Assembly (NCBI GenBank): GCA_922989275.2
Contig: OV277857.1
Coordinates: 5,332,001 to 5,396,000 of the forward strand
DNA: 64,000 nucleotides
DNA from: Gari tellinella
Taxonomy: Eukaryota > Mollusca > Bivalvia > Cardiida > Psammobiidae
Direction: 5' to 3'
Position numbers and translations under genes: made by a program. Below, one piece after another: positions 20,082 to 31,018 of this stretch (positions are counted from its first letter, which is position 1; each line of letters begins with the position of its first letter). The notes beneath the pieces were generated by a model. It was not told the origin of the DNA. It saw only the letters and a program-made list of their open reading frames with translations, and made no database searches.

Positions 20082-20640
20082 GAGAGGAGATGGTGGATGA
20101 AAGTCTGGTTTCATAGAAGACAGCTTCGTGGCCAATACATGTATTATACATTAATGAGTGAAATAAGGTTAGAAAACCGAGAGGCTTTCAGAAATTTTGT
20201 AAGTGTAGATGCACAGTTGTTCGCGGAGCTTCTTGAAAAGCTTCGCACGAGGATAGCAAAGGAATATCCTTGTTATAGGAAAGCCGTCAGCCCTAGGATA
20301 ATACTTGCAATAACTTTGAGGCAGCACACTACACCATAAGTGCCATTATGAAAGAAGTATGCAAGGTTAATATCGAGGAATACATGGAAGATGTTGTAAC
20401 CACTCTTTCCACTCCTGAAAAATGGCTGGAAGAGGCGCGCCAATTCTAGGACTTCCCACATGTTCTAGGTGCACTAGATAGAAAACACGTGGACATCAAA
20501 CAGTCGAAGGATAGTGGATCGCTGTACTTTAACTATGAAGGTTAAAAAATTCAATAGTTCTGATTGCCGTTGTGGACGCTGACTGTAAATTCCTCTTGGT
20601 ATATGTGGGTGCAGAAAGCGGGTGTCCGGATGCACAGAGT
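20082..20640 (+). pseudogene. PIF/Harbinger transposase (HARBI1-like), broken
   Basis: The first open part reads RRWWMKVW (the RRRWWVRPW-type start common in the family), then SEIRLENREAFRNFVSVD and KAVSPRIILAITLR, the conserved N-terminal region. A frameshift near 20318 ends the frame; the shifted frame continues YTISAIMKEVC, then PEKWLEEARQF, where a TAG replaces the Trp expected before DFPHVLGALDRKHV. GSLYFNYEG and NSIVLIAVVDADCKFLLVYVGA follow after a further break. Asp of LGALD and Asp of VVDAD are the first two catalytic acids of the DDE triad; the third is not found. The family cuts and pastes DNA at TWA or CWG sites. At least three lesions make this copy dead. Family assignment is confident from motif order. 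Confidence 0.85.
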
Positions 20641-21144
20641 TAATCGACGTCTCACTTGGATCAAAATTGTGGGCAAAGGTTTTTTTAAGAAATCGCTCAT
20701 AAATCGGGGACCGCAATGGAAATAAGGGGAAAATACCTTTCTATCCTTGGTTTTGGTGAGCATATCATGTGCATTTTTATATGTAGGCATTATTAGTCAC
20801 ACTTTGCATTATATGTGTATGCATTTGTATTGCCATGTTATGCCACTGTTGCCAAAATAAAAATCAATCAATCCGAACAGTACACACGTTAGTTCGGTAG
20901 AACAATTTAGATCATTAATACATGTTAACATCTTCACTGCAAAAAAATATTGTCTCATCAGGATCCAAACTATTTGCATATGGAATAATGTTTGATTTTG
21001 GCAGCGAATGAGTTATGCCTTAGAATAAAGTGAGCTTTTCGACTTTCAACTGTTTCATACTCTTGAAGGTTTTAATTATGGTTAAAGGCACATTAGGGAA
21101 TAGTACACTTCTTTGTGTTTTTTAAAATTAAAAAACAAAACAAA
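20641..21144. other. Decayed interior of the Harbinger element
   Basis: No transposase similarity past 20640. An AATAAA near 20858 and a MITE-B right-arm fragment (CTCATCAGGATCCAAACTAT, 20950-20970) are visible. Confidence 0.4.
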
Positions 21145-21348
21145 TAGTAAAACCTCTCAGTTACGACAACAAAATTGTGTTCATTAAAATGGTAATGTAT
21201 CTAAAACAGGTGCCTGCTTAAAGAACATTGAAAGCACAACAGAAAACCCGCGCCATGGCTTTCTAATCTACCTTCACCTTGCCTTGATCTGTCAACTGTC
21301 CTTTTGCAATCAGTAAGCCTTCTTTTTAGTGGTCATGTCTGTGTAAAA
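21145..21348 (+). mobile_element. MITE-E remnant inside the Harbinger element
   Basis: AGTAAAACCTCTCAGTTACG at the left and TAGTGGTCATGTCTGTGTAA at the right; the core-2 variant is strongly decayed (CTGCTTAAAGAACATTG, CACCTTGCCTTG). Confidence 0.5.
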
Positions 21349-21404
21349 TGAACTTCCGCCAAACAATAATAAAAATAAGTGTTTGTGTAGTTCTGTGTGT
21401 GTGT

Positions 21405-21716
21405 ACATCCGTATGTACCCGTAAGTCTCCGCCGCAAACTGTAGTAGCCCGTACGAAATCGTATTTCGCCGTAGCAAACCGTATTACTCCGTGTTTATCG
21501 AGTGCGGCGCTACGTATTATTCCGTACAAATCCGTAAAAGTCCGTTAGAAACCGTACCAATCCGTTCTGTTCCCCGACAATTAAAAGCTAATCCGCGATA
21601 CTCTCCGTAACTAAACCGTAGAAACCCTTTCTGACCCGTTCTAATACCGTAGAAACTCACGGATCTATCACAGTCCGTAGCATTTTCGTCCGTACCCATC
21701 CTTGACTATCATCCGT
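21405..21716 (+). repeat. Right subterminal array of 10-bp CCGTA units
   Basis: About thirteen exact CCGTA words, all on the plus strand, plus one-mismatch versions. From 21407 to 21496 nine consecutive 10-bp units keep exact register (consensus NNCCGTANNN), and a second phased run covers 21519-21570. Two short ORFs here, one per strand, are by-products of the array. Confidence 0.88.
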
Positions 21717-21905
21717 GAATGTGTGACCCAGGCATTAGCTAAAACATGGCATTGGTGTACGTTGAGTAGCATAAACTGAAAGGCCGTCCAAATTATATTT
21801 TGCTAAAGGTAAAAGAGAAGTTTGTTTTGCAGTTTTGTTCAATAACATTGGCTGTTCATGTATAATGTACTTTAGGCGGACTTGAAGAGTCCCCGCCCCT
21901 ATAAG

Positions 21906-22220
21906 TGGTAGAAGTAAAAATACACATTGAATTAGAATTTAGATTATCATTAAAGGAGTTTGTGTTTTTATTATTTTGGTGTGTAGTTTTAAGAGAAGTA
22001 TTTTTCATTGTTTGTTTGTCTTTGTGTTTTGTTTGATGATGGGTATTTTTGTTAATTGTTACTAGTCACGGTTTTTTAATTCAATATTATCATGACATCG
22101 ATGGAAGAAACGGAGAAATTGATTTTAAACAAAGATTATTAGCTTGGTTGGAACCTCCGATCTACAACAAGCAGCTCTTACCAGGATTCATACCAACGTC
22201 GGCGAGTGTCTGCGTGATTA
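21906..22220. other. No gene seen
   Basis: T-rich stretch up to the next MITE-F. No ORF with recognisable content. Confidence 0.4.
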
Positions 22221-22574
22221 CAGCATTCCCTCTCTACAACGACCCTCCAATCAAATACTCCCTTCTTATATTGACCCTTGTTGGAGTTCCCTAAACAGGA
22301 CAGTTATGTTTAACGCTTAAACTGCTGCAATATCGTCTGCTTAAAATTGTCGTCTGCTGTTTTTCTCAAAGTAACATAATTGACAGAAAATAAATTAATG
22401 ACGAGTGACAAACAGCTTGAATCCAGATCAGACGCCGCGTCACGCGGCGTCTGATCTGGGTTCAAGCTGTATGCAAATGTAATCCAATTTCCTTCCCTTT
22501 AACGACTCCCTCCTAACAAATGTACACAATCTTTGTATCCCATTGGCTTTCGTTGTAGAGAGAGAGAGCACCGT
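22221..22574 (-). mobile_element. MITE-F copy, reverse orientation
   Basis: TA (22219-22220) then CAGCATTCCCTCTCTACAAC, far end GTAGAGAGAGAGAGCACCGTG. Core 1 (GAATCCAGATCAGACGCCGC and complement) is nearly perfect. Confidence 0.8.
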
Positions 22575-22797
22575 GCTGGCGCAAAACTACTACATAACGT
22601 CCCAGACTTGGTAGGTAGGTACTAGGTAGTATGAATGACCTTTTTGCACATCATGGTGGGGATACCCCCAAGAGACGTTAGTCAATTTAGGGTTCTGGAG
22701 ATGAGCAACAATACAGATCGAATCCCTTTGTTTGAGAAACCTACTGGTTATTTTGCATGCTCGGTGTATAGAACAGATACTTGGGAACTCGGTTTAA

Positions 22798-23037
22798 CCT
22801 TTTTCACTGCCAAATCTTTCGTGATATTTTTACCCCTTCACCGTTTCATCGTCGTCTACTTCAACTGTGTTGTCGGCAATGTCGTTTCAAAGTTAAAAAA
22901 TAAGGCAGTATGACAGAAGAAACTAAAAAACGAGTGTCAAACTGTTTTACCCTGATCAGACGCCGCTTTACGCGTCGTCTGATCAGGATCCAAATTGTTT
23001 GCAAACGCGCTTTTAAGCGTCATTGATAGCGAAAGGG
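22798..23037 (-). mobile_element. MITE-B copy, longer subtype
   Basis: TTAA (22794-22797) then CCTTTTTCACTGCC; right end TAGCGAAAGGG with GTAA instead of TTAA. Core 1 (CCCTGATCAGACGCCGC ... GATCAGGATCC) and an inner CCCCTTCACCG second start are present. Confidence 0.72.
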
Positions 23038-23123
23038 TAAAAGTATCATATATCGCTTTTAAAGTGTTAATCTATATTTATTTGCTTATATTAAACTGTT
23101 TAAACCATTGTGCAATCATTTAA

Positions 23124-23368
23124 CCCTTTACCCAATAACCTATTTATAATATTAAAGACAGGTGATCACTTAAAGCAGGTTGAAAGTCAAGCAGAATGTG
23201 CCTTAGGGCACATTCTGCTTTACTTTCAGCCTGCTTTAAACTACCATCTATTTGGCTATATAAAAATATTTGTTATGGTAATTGTTCATGAGGGTATAAA
23301 CTGGAACTATTTTCTTCGGCGGAGGAGTAAATTAAATACGCTAAAAGTCGCTTCTATTGGGGAAAGGG
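23124..23368 (+). mobile_element. MITE-C, complete
   Basis: TTAA at 23120-23123 and 23369-23372; ends CCCTTTACCCAATAACC and CGCTTCTATTGGGGAAAGGG. Core 2 with a compensated change: GAATGTGCC faces GGCACATTC. Confidence 0.85.
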
Positions 23369-23374
23369 TTAATA

Positions 23375-24220
23375 GTTTACACTGTTTTGAATATGTATTT
23401 ATTAATATTACATGTATATTCCCTTCCAAAATACGCTGACTTGATATGCCAAGAGAGGTTCTGGCGAGGATCCGCAAAAAGCGATATTGACCCACAAAAA
23501 TGATAATCGCTCATATATTTTTTCACGAACGTTAAATAAGGTTTGCTGTTATATTTTGTTACTTTGTGACTCACAATAGCTTACATGTATTACCTTCAAT
23601 GAAGGAAATTATCTGGCTGATTTCACTTACTTATATTTTTATAAATTTTGTTTAATCACATGAGTCCAATTGTGAATGGTATATGCAATGATAATTATTT
23701 ACTAATATTCACTTATGATGTCAATTGTGTTTATTTATTTAGGTCAATGTGTGTTTTTACGGACCTGTAAACTTATATTGACCTCAGTCTGCATGCTCGG
23801 TCACTATCATTTTACATGTCCGTATAAACATATATTGACCTTAACATAAGTAAGAAATTGTATAATAATTATATTTTATACTGCTTTCAATACTTATCAA
23901 TTCACATATGTTATACTGCTTTAAATTTCATATTCATCTATCAATATACATTTAATCTGCCTTCAATACATACGCATTCACTAAATTATAATGCATCATG
24001 ATATCAACATTTATCTATTCACATACATGTATGTTATAATTCTTTATAATTGATATTTATCTATAAATATACATTTAATCTGCCTTTAATATATACGCAT
24101 TCACATACAATTTATCTTGATTTCAATGTACCATCTATTCATATACACTCCATCCGGTCCATTCAACTCTTAATCAGACTCTAACTGATAAAAACATCTT
24201 TTGTTCCTGACATTCTTTGA
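23375..24220. other. AT-rich stretch with degenerate 123-bp direct repeat
   Basis: ACATTTAATCTGCCTTCAAT at 23948 recurs at 24071 (ACATTTAATCTGCCTTTAAT) with similar flanks, and ATATTGACCT words recur near 23776 and 23832. No gene. Confidence 0.5.
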
Positions 24221-24224
24221 ACCA

Positions 24225-24469
24225 TTAAAAGAATTCATGATAAAATTATTCGGGAACTATTTACCCCTACACCGCTTTAATGTCGGCTGCATCTTTATTG
24301 CTGTCTGCCAGACACGTTTCAAAGTTAGATTTAAGATTGTATGACTTACTAAATATCGATAAGAATGTCAAACTGTTTGGGTCCTGATCAGACGCCGCGT
24401 TACGCGGCGTCTGATCAGGACCCAAACTGTTTGCAAACGCGCTTTAAAGCATCATTGAGAGTTAAAGGG
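24225..24469 (-). mobile_element. MITE-B copy, longer subtype
   Basis: Right end GAGTTAAAGGG then TTAA (24470-24473). Core 1 at 24369-24434 is a perfect stem with GGGTCC/GGACCC in place of the usual GGATCC. Left end approximate. Confidence 0.72.
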
Positions 24470-24474
24470 TTAAA

Positions 24475-25085
24475 GACCACTAAATTACCCTGACTTCGGT
24501 AAAGCCGAAAAGGCGATCATTACACTTTCTCAGACAATTTCCACACACTTAAATGCTTTCTTACAAATAAAACACCCTGTCTTAGTTCGACCCGCGCTTT
24601 TTAGTTCCATCTGAAACCGGGACTCACAGGATCTAAACGCCATTCATTGTCTGTAATTGAATCCTTAATATTGACGTTTCGTTTACCAGCGGAGGTGTTT
24701 ATGCAAATATCCGCGATGTAAATGGGACTCATTTCCTTGAACACAACTGTAAAACTGTTTACTAATGATCCCGGCTAATTTAAGCACGCGACGTCGGATC
24801 ACGAGCGCACGAGAGTGAAACTGCTATAATAATCACTGTCAAGCCGATATTGGAAATTATAAGAGAGAGAAAATAAACGTCTCTATCAGCTTGTATCATG
24901 TCTTCGTATCGTCTGCTGCAGTTTTTCTTCTGTATATGTAGATATATGTTTACAAATAAAGTGTTCATATTGTATTTTATAAACAAACACAATTCGAATG
25001 TTAAATAGTTCGCATCCTGATCCAATTGTCTAAAATGCAAATCAAGTTGTGCTTTAAAGCACAAGGGTTAACCCATCCAGTGTTT
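24475..25085. promoter_or_regulatory. Repeat-free island with octamer motif
   Basis: No repeat ends from about 24475 to 25000. Contains ATGCAAAT (24701-24708, a POU-factor octamer) in TTTATGCAAATATCC, plus CGGTAAAGCCG. The 94-aa minus-strand ORF has no family signature. Regulatory role is speculative. Confidence 0.2.
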
Positions 25086-25218
25086 TTAAGTCTTGATTGA
25101 TTTACCTAAATATATGCATTACTGACGCGCAATTATGTTGGGTATGATCAGGTTGAAAACTATTTGTAAGTGCCAGTTTTCGTAAAGATTAACAATTTCT
25201 CGGCAAGTTGCAAAATGG

Positions 25219-25292
25219 CTTTTCAAACAGTTTTGATCCAGACAAGACGTTAAAAAAAGTTAATTCTGATCAGAATCCAAACGATATGCCAC
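25219..25292. repeat. Decayed core-1 hairpin
   Basis: CAAACAGTTTTGATCCAGAC on the left and CTGATCAGAATCCAAACGAT on the right, with the CGCC centre lost. Confidence 0.5.
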
Positions 25293-25579
25293 TCAAACCA
25301 GTACATTTGTATTAAAAAACGCCAAATATCTAAATAAGGAGAAAGCACATACATTGTACGACACAATTAAGCAAAACGATACTATCACAATGGATGTGTT
25401 AAATCCGTTGCTACGGTGTTATGTGGTAATATCAAAGAAAAACGTTTCGAAATTGATAAATTGGTTTTCTAACATGCGTAAAGAGCTTAGGCAATAGGCG
25501 TAATACTGGAGTGACTTAAAGCATATGCAAGCTTAAGCTCCACCAGGATCTCGGAGTCGCCTCTGATTGGATTAGCTCC

Positions 25580-25800
25580 TTCGCTGCTGCGGTGACGTAT
25601 GCTCAAACAATTGTCGTCTGCATTTATTTGTAAATATTAGAATTGCGACGTATCTGGCTACAGAAAATTCGAACTGAGTGTCAAACAGTTTTCATCCGGA
25701 TCAGGCGCCGCGTTTCGCGGCGTCTGATCCGGATCCAAACTGTTTGCAAATATCAGTGACGTAGGGATTTTGCATTTAAGGCGTTGAGATGCGAGGCTGC
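25580..25800 (-). mobile_element. MITE-B copy with ends eroded
   Basis: ATTGTCGTCTGCATTTATTT, GAGTGTCAAACAG and a core-1 stem at about 25685-25748 with GATCCGGATC variants. Ends (CTCCTTCGCTGC ... AAGGCGTTGAGA) no longer show TTAA. Confidence 0.6.
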
Positions 25801-26390
25801 CATAGCACGGAGGGAAATAAATGGAAACATTTAAAATCTACTCCAGGCGTAATTACAGAAGAGGGAATAAATCCAGTCACACTCAAAGATAGAAAGGGAG
25901 ACACTTTTATGCTCTCGACGTCGAAAGCGAAATTATACTCCGTAGATGGACACTGATGGCCTATTGAGTTGATGAAAAGTTGATAGTTTCATGCAAACTG
26001 CTACCAAATAGTGTGTGAAGGAGGTTGGCAATTGTGTTTCTTGCAATGGTTGACATTGGTAATAATTATTTCTCACTGCATTTTTAAAATTGTTCAGGCA
26101 TATCTTTTTTTGCCAAAATTATATCAAACGTAGTATACAATGCATATGACAGACAATGCGACTATCAAAAGTATTATTATTTTATATGACCGAAAGGACG
26201 AGTACACAGGTAACCTAACATTTATGCCAATCATTACTTGTCTACGTAGCCAGACATAATTTGCTACATAACTATAGTTACCTTACATCGCCCAAATTTA
26301 GATTGAAAATTTCAACCAAACTTTATTGTTGGTGTATGAAGGGGATCGTTGTTCGGAGGTCGATTGTTGTTAAATACATGCACTTCTAAT
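25801..26390. other. No gene seen
   Basis: No repeat ends recognised and no credible ORF; a GGGGATCGTTGTTCGGAGG scrap near 26341 recalls a MITE-F terminus. Confidence 0.4.
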
Positions 26391-26394
26391 TTCT

Positions 26395-26580
26395 GATTTC
26401 TCCGTCAAATCCCGTCGTTCTAATCCTGTCTTGTGACATCTCTTTAGAATTGTCTTTCAAGACGATTCCAAAGAGATGTCACAAGACAGGATTAGATAGA
26501 GAAATAAATAATAGTTGGACATTTTAGATTCTGACTTACGACACTATTTGTTGTACGACGTTTCGTAAGACGGTCCCCCG
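26395..26580. mobile_element. MITE-G copy, left end lost
   Basis: An internal inverted repeat (CCTGTCTTGTGACATCTCTT and exact complement) followed by the G-type right end ACGACGTTTCGTAAGACGG. The left GGGCCCGTC end is missing. Confidence 0.65.
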
Positions 26581-26609
26581 GAGAGTTAATTGTAATATAC
26601 AAGCATTAA

Positions 26610-26815
26610 CCCTTAGCCCGCCACATAAATTGTCGTCTGCTATATTTCTCGTCTGCTTCAAGTTTCAAAGTGCTTCAAAGTTGCTCAAAATTGCTGAAAA
26701 TGTTATCCGAGTGTCAAACAGCTTGGATCCGGATGAGAAGCCGAGTTACTCGGCGTCTCATCCGGATCCAAGCTGTTTGCATATGGAGCTATAGTCGTGA
26801 GTGGCAGGCTAAGGG
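26610..26815 (-). mobile_element. MITE-B, complete
   Basis: TTAA at 26606-26609 and 26816-26819, ends CCCTTAGCCCGCCAC and GTGGCAGGCTAAGGG nearly perfectly inverted. Core 1 is the ATGAGA...GCCGAG / CTCGGCGTCTCAT form. Confidence 0.85.
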
Positions 26816-26819
26816 TTAA

Positions 26820-27810
26820 TGGGTTACTGAAGTTTAAAGTAAAAATGTCTGTACTTTCCATTGAATAGCCTACTAGCGATGGATATCAATGTATTACTGG
26901 AACAGTAATTCGTTACAATACTGAGGAATTGATAGTAAACAATTGCATATACATGTAGAATTGAGTACAAAATGTATTTCCTCGCTGTTTGCTAAACTGC
27001 AATTTGGATAACAGTAAATGGGTAACCCTACTTCATGACACACTATTTGAAACAATTACTATAATTTGTACTGAATTGTGTCTAAATTGCGATTTCTGAT
27101 ACGGAGTTCTGGGGTCCAAATGCATTTACAATGGAGTCAATATGGTATGAAGTCATCTATACGAGCAATAAAAGACGCGATGGATTTGTCTATTTACCGG
27201 AGTACCGCCAAGTAAAAGATAGTTATACACGTTCAATATGCAATCACCTATTTGATGCCTTAAAGTGTTCACTATGCTAAAAGAACACAAAGTATTAACA
27301 AAGAACGCTGTAAAGCTACATTTAATCTAAATGGTCCCTAAAGCTTAAAGCAGATTTAATCCTTACAGGCATGGAGATTTTTATGCCCAAAACAGTCTGT
27401 TAAGTATAATAAAACCTTCATGTTTCACAAACCCTTATATTCAGACCACTCAATGTTATTGTCCCAAGAAGATTCTTCTGAGTAGTAAACGTATAGAATT
27501 TAGAAGTGAAATACATGTAACTGAGGAAAATGTGGAAGTTCCTTGGTTTACGTCTTCTTATATTTAAAATGTTTTGGAAGAAATAAATAGTCTGGTAAAT
27601 TGTTTACAAGATTCATTTAAAGGAAATTGTATGCAAACCATATTTAATTGATTTATAAACGGGTTATAGCCAAAATAACATGCATATCTGAAAAAGATGG
27701 TTCTTTATTTTGCATTTTTGGACATACTCGTACAAGACAAATGAATAACTAGTTTTTTTCTGTGCATTCGTTCGTTATTGCATTCATTTATTTAATTTAG
27801 AATAGGCAGT
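26820..27810. other. No gene or repeat recognised
   Basis: A kilobase of unique AT-rich DNA without ORFs above about 60 codons. Confidence 0.45.
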
Positions 27811-27932
27811 AGTTACGCGGCATTTGATCTGGATTCAAGCTCTTTGCAAATGCAAGCCACTAAACCTCCCTATAATACCTCTGTCCGAACAATTCTGTGT
27901 TTCCCATTTTATGCTGTGGTAAAGAGGGAGCA
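27811..27932 (-). mobile_element. MITE-F right-half fragment
   Basis: Starts within core 1 (CGCGGCATTTGATCTGGATT) and ends TAAAGAGGGAGCACGTAG. The left half is absent. Confidence 0.6.
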
Positions 27933-27978
27933 CGTAGTTTCGATTAATGCAAATTTCAGTTCTTGAGAATAAACTGTA

Positions 27979-28508
27979 CAGTGAAGCTAGCTTATAACGA
28001 ACTTGGATATAACGAAATATTGGATGTAACAAAATGAAAGTTATTCTCCATCTCTAATGAACGTATAGTAAAAAATGAACATGATAGAGCGCTCCCTCTC
28101 TACAACGACACCCAATGGGAGACAAAAAGTGTGTGCGTTGCTCGGAGGGAGTCGTTAGAAAGAGGAAAATTGGCTTAAATTTGCAAACAGCTTAAATCCA
28201 GATCAGACGCCGCGTAACGCGGCGTTTGATCTGGATTTAAGTTATTTGCCGTTCGTCATTATAGTTATGCTATCAAAATGTCCAGTTAAGAAAGCACAGC
28301 TGGCGACAATTTCAAGCAGTAAATGCGTTTTACATAATTGTCATGTTTAGGGAAGGAACTGCGACAATAGCCGTTGTAAGGAGGGAGTCGTTGTTTGGAG
28401 GGCCGTTGTAGGGAGGAAACACTGTATAACGATATTTGGTTATAACGAATGAAATCAGACGGTCCACTGGACTTCGTTATAAGTAAGCTTATTCTTTTAT
28501 TGTCACTG
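27979..28508. mobile_element. Pogo-like repeat opened by MITE-F
   Basis: TA then CAGTGAAGCTAGCTTATAAC at the left; GACTTCGTTATAAGTAAGCT and CACTG at the right. ATAACGAA words recur near both ends. A complete MITE-F interrupts it. The 86-aa ORF over its right end has no signature. Confidence 0.5.
28087..28424 (+). mobile_element. MITE-F, nested copy
   Basis: TA at 28085-28086 and 28425-28426. Starts GAGCGCTCCCTCTCTACAAC and ends GGGAGGAAACACTG. Core 1 is the AAATCCAGATCAGACGCC form with matched complement. Confidence 0.82.
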
Positions 28509-28774
28509 ATTTGTGCGCATGGAACTTATTTATCCAATGGCCATTGGTACATGTCAGGATACAGGAATTTGTTCAGCAAATTGAAAGTAGAAGAAAGGGA
28601 TATTTACACATTATACTTTCAGCATTTATATCAAATTTTAAACCGTTTGACACTAGTCGGATTAGGTTGTTCTGCATATGAACCTGAAACGGTGCGTGAA
28701 CAACGATAATAGTAGATATGCAAACAGCAATAACGATAAGCCCATGCCCTGCCAAGTGACACTTTAACCTTTAA

Positions 28775-29007
28775 CCCTATATACTGTTTTTTTTTTATTT
28801 GAAGACAGTTGTCCACTTAAAGCAGGTTGAAAGTAAAACAGAATGCGCCTAAAGACGAATTCTGCTTTACATTCATCCTGTTTTAAGCCACCACCTGCAA
28901 GTAATTTAGAAAATATATTTGGTACATGGTCATGACTGTATAAATTTAAACTATTTTCTTCAGTTGAATAATAAATCAAAGGCGGCAAAAGGTGTATTTC
29001 CGCGGTA
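28775..29007 (+). mobile_element. MITE-C copy, diverged
   Basis: Follows TTAA (28771-28774) with CCCTATATACTG. Core 2 keeps CTTAAAGCAGGTTGAAAG and GCAGAATGCGCC-like arms; the right end (GTATTTCCGCGGTAGTGAG) differs from the typical C end but matches the copy at 55792. Confidence 0.65.
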
Positions 29008-29009
29008 GT

Positions 29010-29055
29010 GAGTAACATTTGCATACAGTTTGGGTCCAGATCAGACGCCGGGTAG
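29010..29055. repeat. Single core-1 arm
   Basis: TTTGCATACAGTTTGGGTCC then AGATCAGACGCCGGG, without a partner arm. Confidence 0.55.
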
Positions 29056-29059
29056 ATTC

Positions 29060-30040
29060 AAACTTGATGTATGTTAATGGTCCAATCTATTTGACATTGT
29101 TTTTCAAATTTTTGGATATAAATTATTACTTATTTGGATTTTTTAAGACACGTAGAGAAAGCTTCGGGCAACACTAATGAAGCTGAAACTATAAAAGCAG
29201 GTTTAGGATTATCTGTGAGTCACCATTATATACCCGCATCTTGCAATGATATCATCTGCTTAAAAATTGTTAATAGCAAAATTCTTTTAAATAATCTGTT
29301 CATGCATATTCAACTTAATATTGAACTGATTCAGACAATGCAAGTGTATTCGATGTTTTAGGATAAGAATTCAAAAACTGACAAAATCTTGCAGACACAA
29401 CGTGTTTTCTGATTATAACATGCGTATGTACAATTCTATTGTTTTCCCATGTTTTCATGGTTATAAAAACCTTCCTCCAAAGAAGCACCCTTTGACGTTT
29501 TTACCATTTTATCACAGAAACAACCTTATTGTTTCAACCCTGTCACGAAACAAGCATAGAAAAATGCTAGGTTGGCTTAAGCAGGCTTAAATGTAAAATA
29601 GAAGTAAAGCGTTCAACTATACTTCAATCCTTAATGCAGTACTAAGTTATGTCGGAAATAGTTAAGATAGTATTTACAAAGTCTGAACTCAGCAAAATAT
29701 TTCATAACTAAAATCAGTTTCTGAGAAACCTTTTACATTTTGTATTAAAAGTGTATGTTTTGTTTGAGAAAAAATGTTGCTATACAATGGTTTCCGTGCC
29801 TTGGTCGTTTCGTCTTTTATCTCAGATAACTGTCAAGACACCAGTTAAGAGTTTAACATTAAAACCTTTCAACATGCACAGAGAACTTCGTTTCCTTTTA
29901 AATCCAAATATAATCATTTGCACACTCTTCCCATACAAGTATTAACACCAACTTAATCTCTTTCCTGTTGTCGAATATTCACCTAAATTTGTAGTCCTCA
30001 ACATATTTGAATTTCATTAATCCTATCTTTTTCAAAATGA
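29060..30040. other. No gene seen
   Basis: Three plus-strand ORFs of 62-75 codons lie here, none with a recognisable domain. No repeat ends. Confidence 0.4.
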
Positions 30041-30044
30041 AAAT

Positions 30045-30160
30045 AACCCTTTTTAAAATAATCAGACAGTTTATATCCTGATCAGACGCAGAGTTTCTCT
30101 ACGTCTGATCAGCATCCAAACTGTTTGTAAATGGTTTAGAAATTGCGTTTAATAGGACAA
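30045..30160. mobile_element. Short MITE-B derivative
   Basis: AACCCTTTTTAAAAT at the left and GACAAGGGTTAA at the right enclose a core-1 hairpin with GACGCAGAG / CTCTACGTC, a compensated variant. Confidence 0.6.
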
Positions 30161-30164
30161 GGGT

Positions 30165-30655
30165 TAAGCTCTGTCAAGATTTGTCATGATTTTTACATTT
30201 ACATAACAATTTATGGAAACTGGTGACATTTAAACTAGGATGACAATAGAATAATCCTCTTGAATGGGTCGAACCACCCATCATCGGGGACCAATTGTGG
30301 TTTTTCTTTTAGAGATCCGAGCTAATCCGAACTGTCGCATGTTGACAATTTGATTTAAGAGTTATAGCGATATGTTCTGATTTGGGAAATGAAATCTACG
30401 GACATTGAAGAATAAGAGAAAGTTTGTATAGTAAGAATAACGTGGCAAATATTGTTTATTGCTGAATTTTGTCCATTGGAGACAGAGGTTTCAGTGTAGA
30501 TAAGCAATTATGATATGAAGATATCGTATTCTCTTCGTAACGCGATGTCTCATTAGGGTCTATACATGTACCATTTGTTAATGTCTTTTCTCTCTAGGGG
30601 ACACTAGACTTTTAAAGTTGGTTAAAATGTCCTATTTAAAAATATGATTATTAAA
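30165..30655. other. No gene seen; core-1-like right arm
   Basis: CGCGATGTCTCATTAGGGTC at about 30540 looks like a lone right arm of the GTAGACCC core-1 variant. Otherwise featureless. Confidence 0.35.
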
Positions 30656-30659
30656 CCCA

Positions 30660-30835
30660 CACCAGTCCCTTTTTGACACCAGGTAAACCCGTCTAGCACC
30701 GCCCTATAATGCCGATAGAAAATAGCGGATCGTCCAGTGATAAAAGTATTTTGTATGGGATAAATGTTTATAAAAACTCAAGACATCCCGCTCTTTCAGT
30801 GCCCTACCGACCGAGCTATCGGGGCAGTCGGTTAG
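30660..30835 (-). mobile_element. Possible tRNA-derived SINE
   Basis: Minus-strand reading gives GATAGCTCGGTCGGTAGGGC, an A-box-like tRNA D-arm, then AGAGCGGGATGTC. The expected B box is degenerate (TGAGTTTTTATAA). Too diverged to be a tRNA gene; no duplication found. Confidence 0.4.
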
Positions 30836-31018
30836 ATATCAGACACTTTCTAACATCGGTATATTAGAATATAATATCATTATTACGTACACTTATAAGA
30901 CGATGGGAGTGACCCTGCTCTATAATCTACACTTGTTTTATCATCAATAAGACGTTAGTTGTCGGATTAACGGGACTCTGCAGTGTAGTTGTGCAATACA
31001 ATGTTCTTAAATGAACTA

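Larger units (their letters stand above)
19412..21734 (+). mobile_element. PIF/Harbinger-type transposon, 2323 bp, inactive
   Basis: Terminal inverted repeats of about 26 bp (TGCCTAGGTAACACATTCAC left; TGCCTGGGTCACACATTCAC read inward from the right) are flanked by TTA duplications at 19409-19411 and 21735-21737. A 3-bp TTA target is typical of PIF/Harbinger, agreeing with the broken transposase inside. Both subterminal regions are arrays of a CCGTA word. The second (Myb-like) protein usual for the superfamily was not found. Older MITE debris lies at about 20927-21348. Confidence 0.85.
18105..21905 (+). repeat. Repeat N, copy 2, opened by serial insertions
   Basis: Remnants at 18105-18167, 18759-18818, 19318-19408 and 21738-21905 match, in order, copy 1 at 12775-13205. 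Between them sit MITE-F, MITE-A, MITE-G (itself holding MITE-H) and the Harbinger element (itself holding older MITE debris). The outer repeat is unclassified. Confidence 0.55.

Noticed and set aside
21348..21548. 66-aa ORF with cysteine-rich start (CVVLCVCTSVC)
   Set aside because: Lies in the CCGTA array and a GT-rich run; the antisense frame is equally open, so it is a by-product of the repeat.
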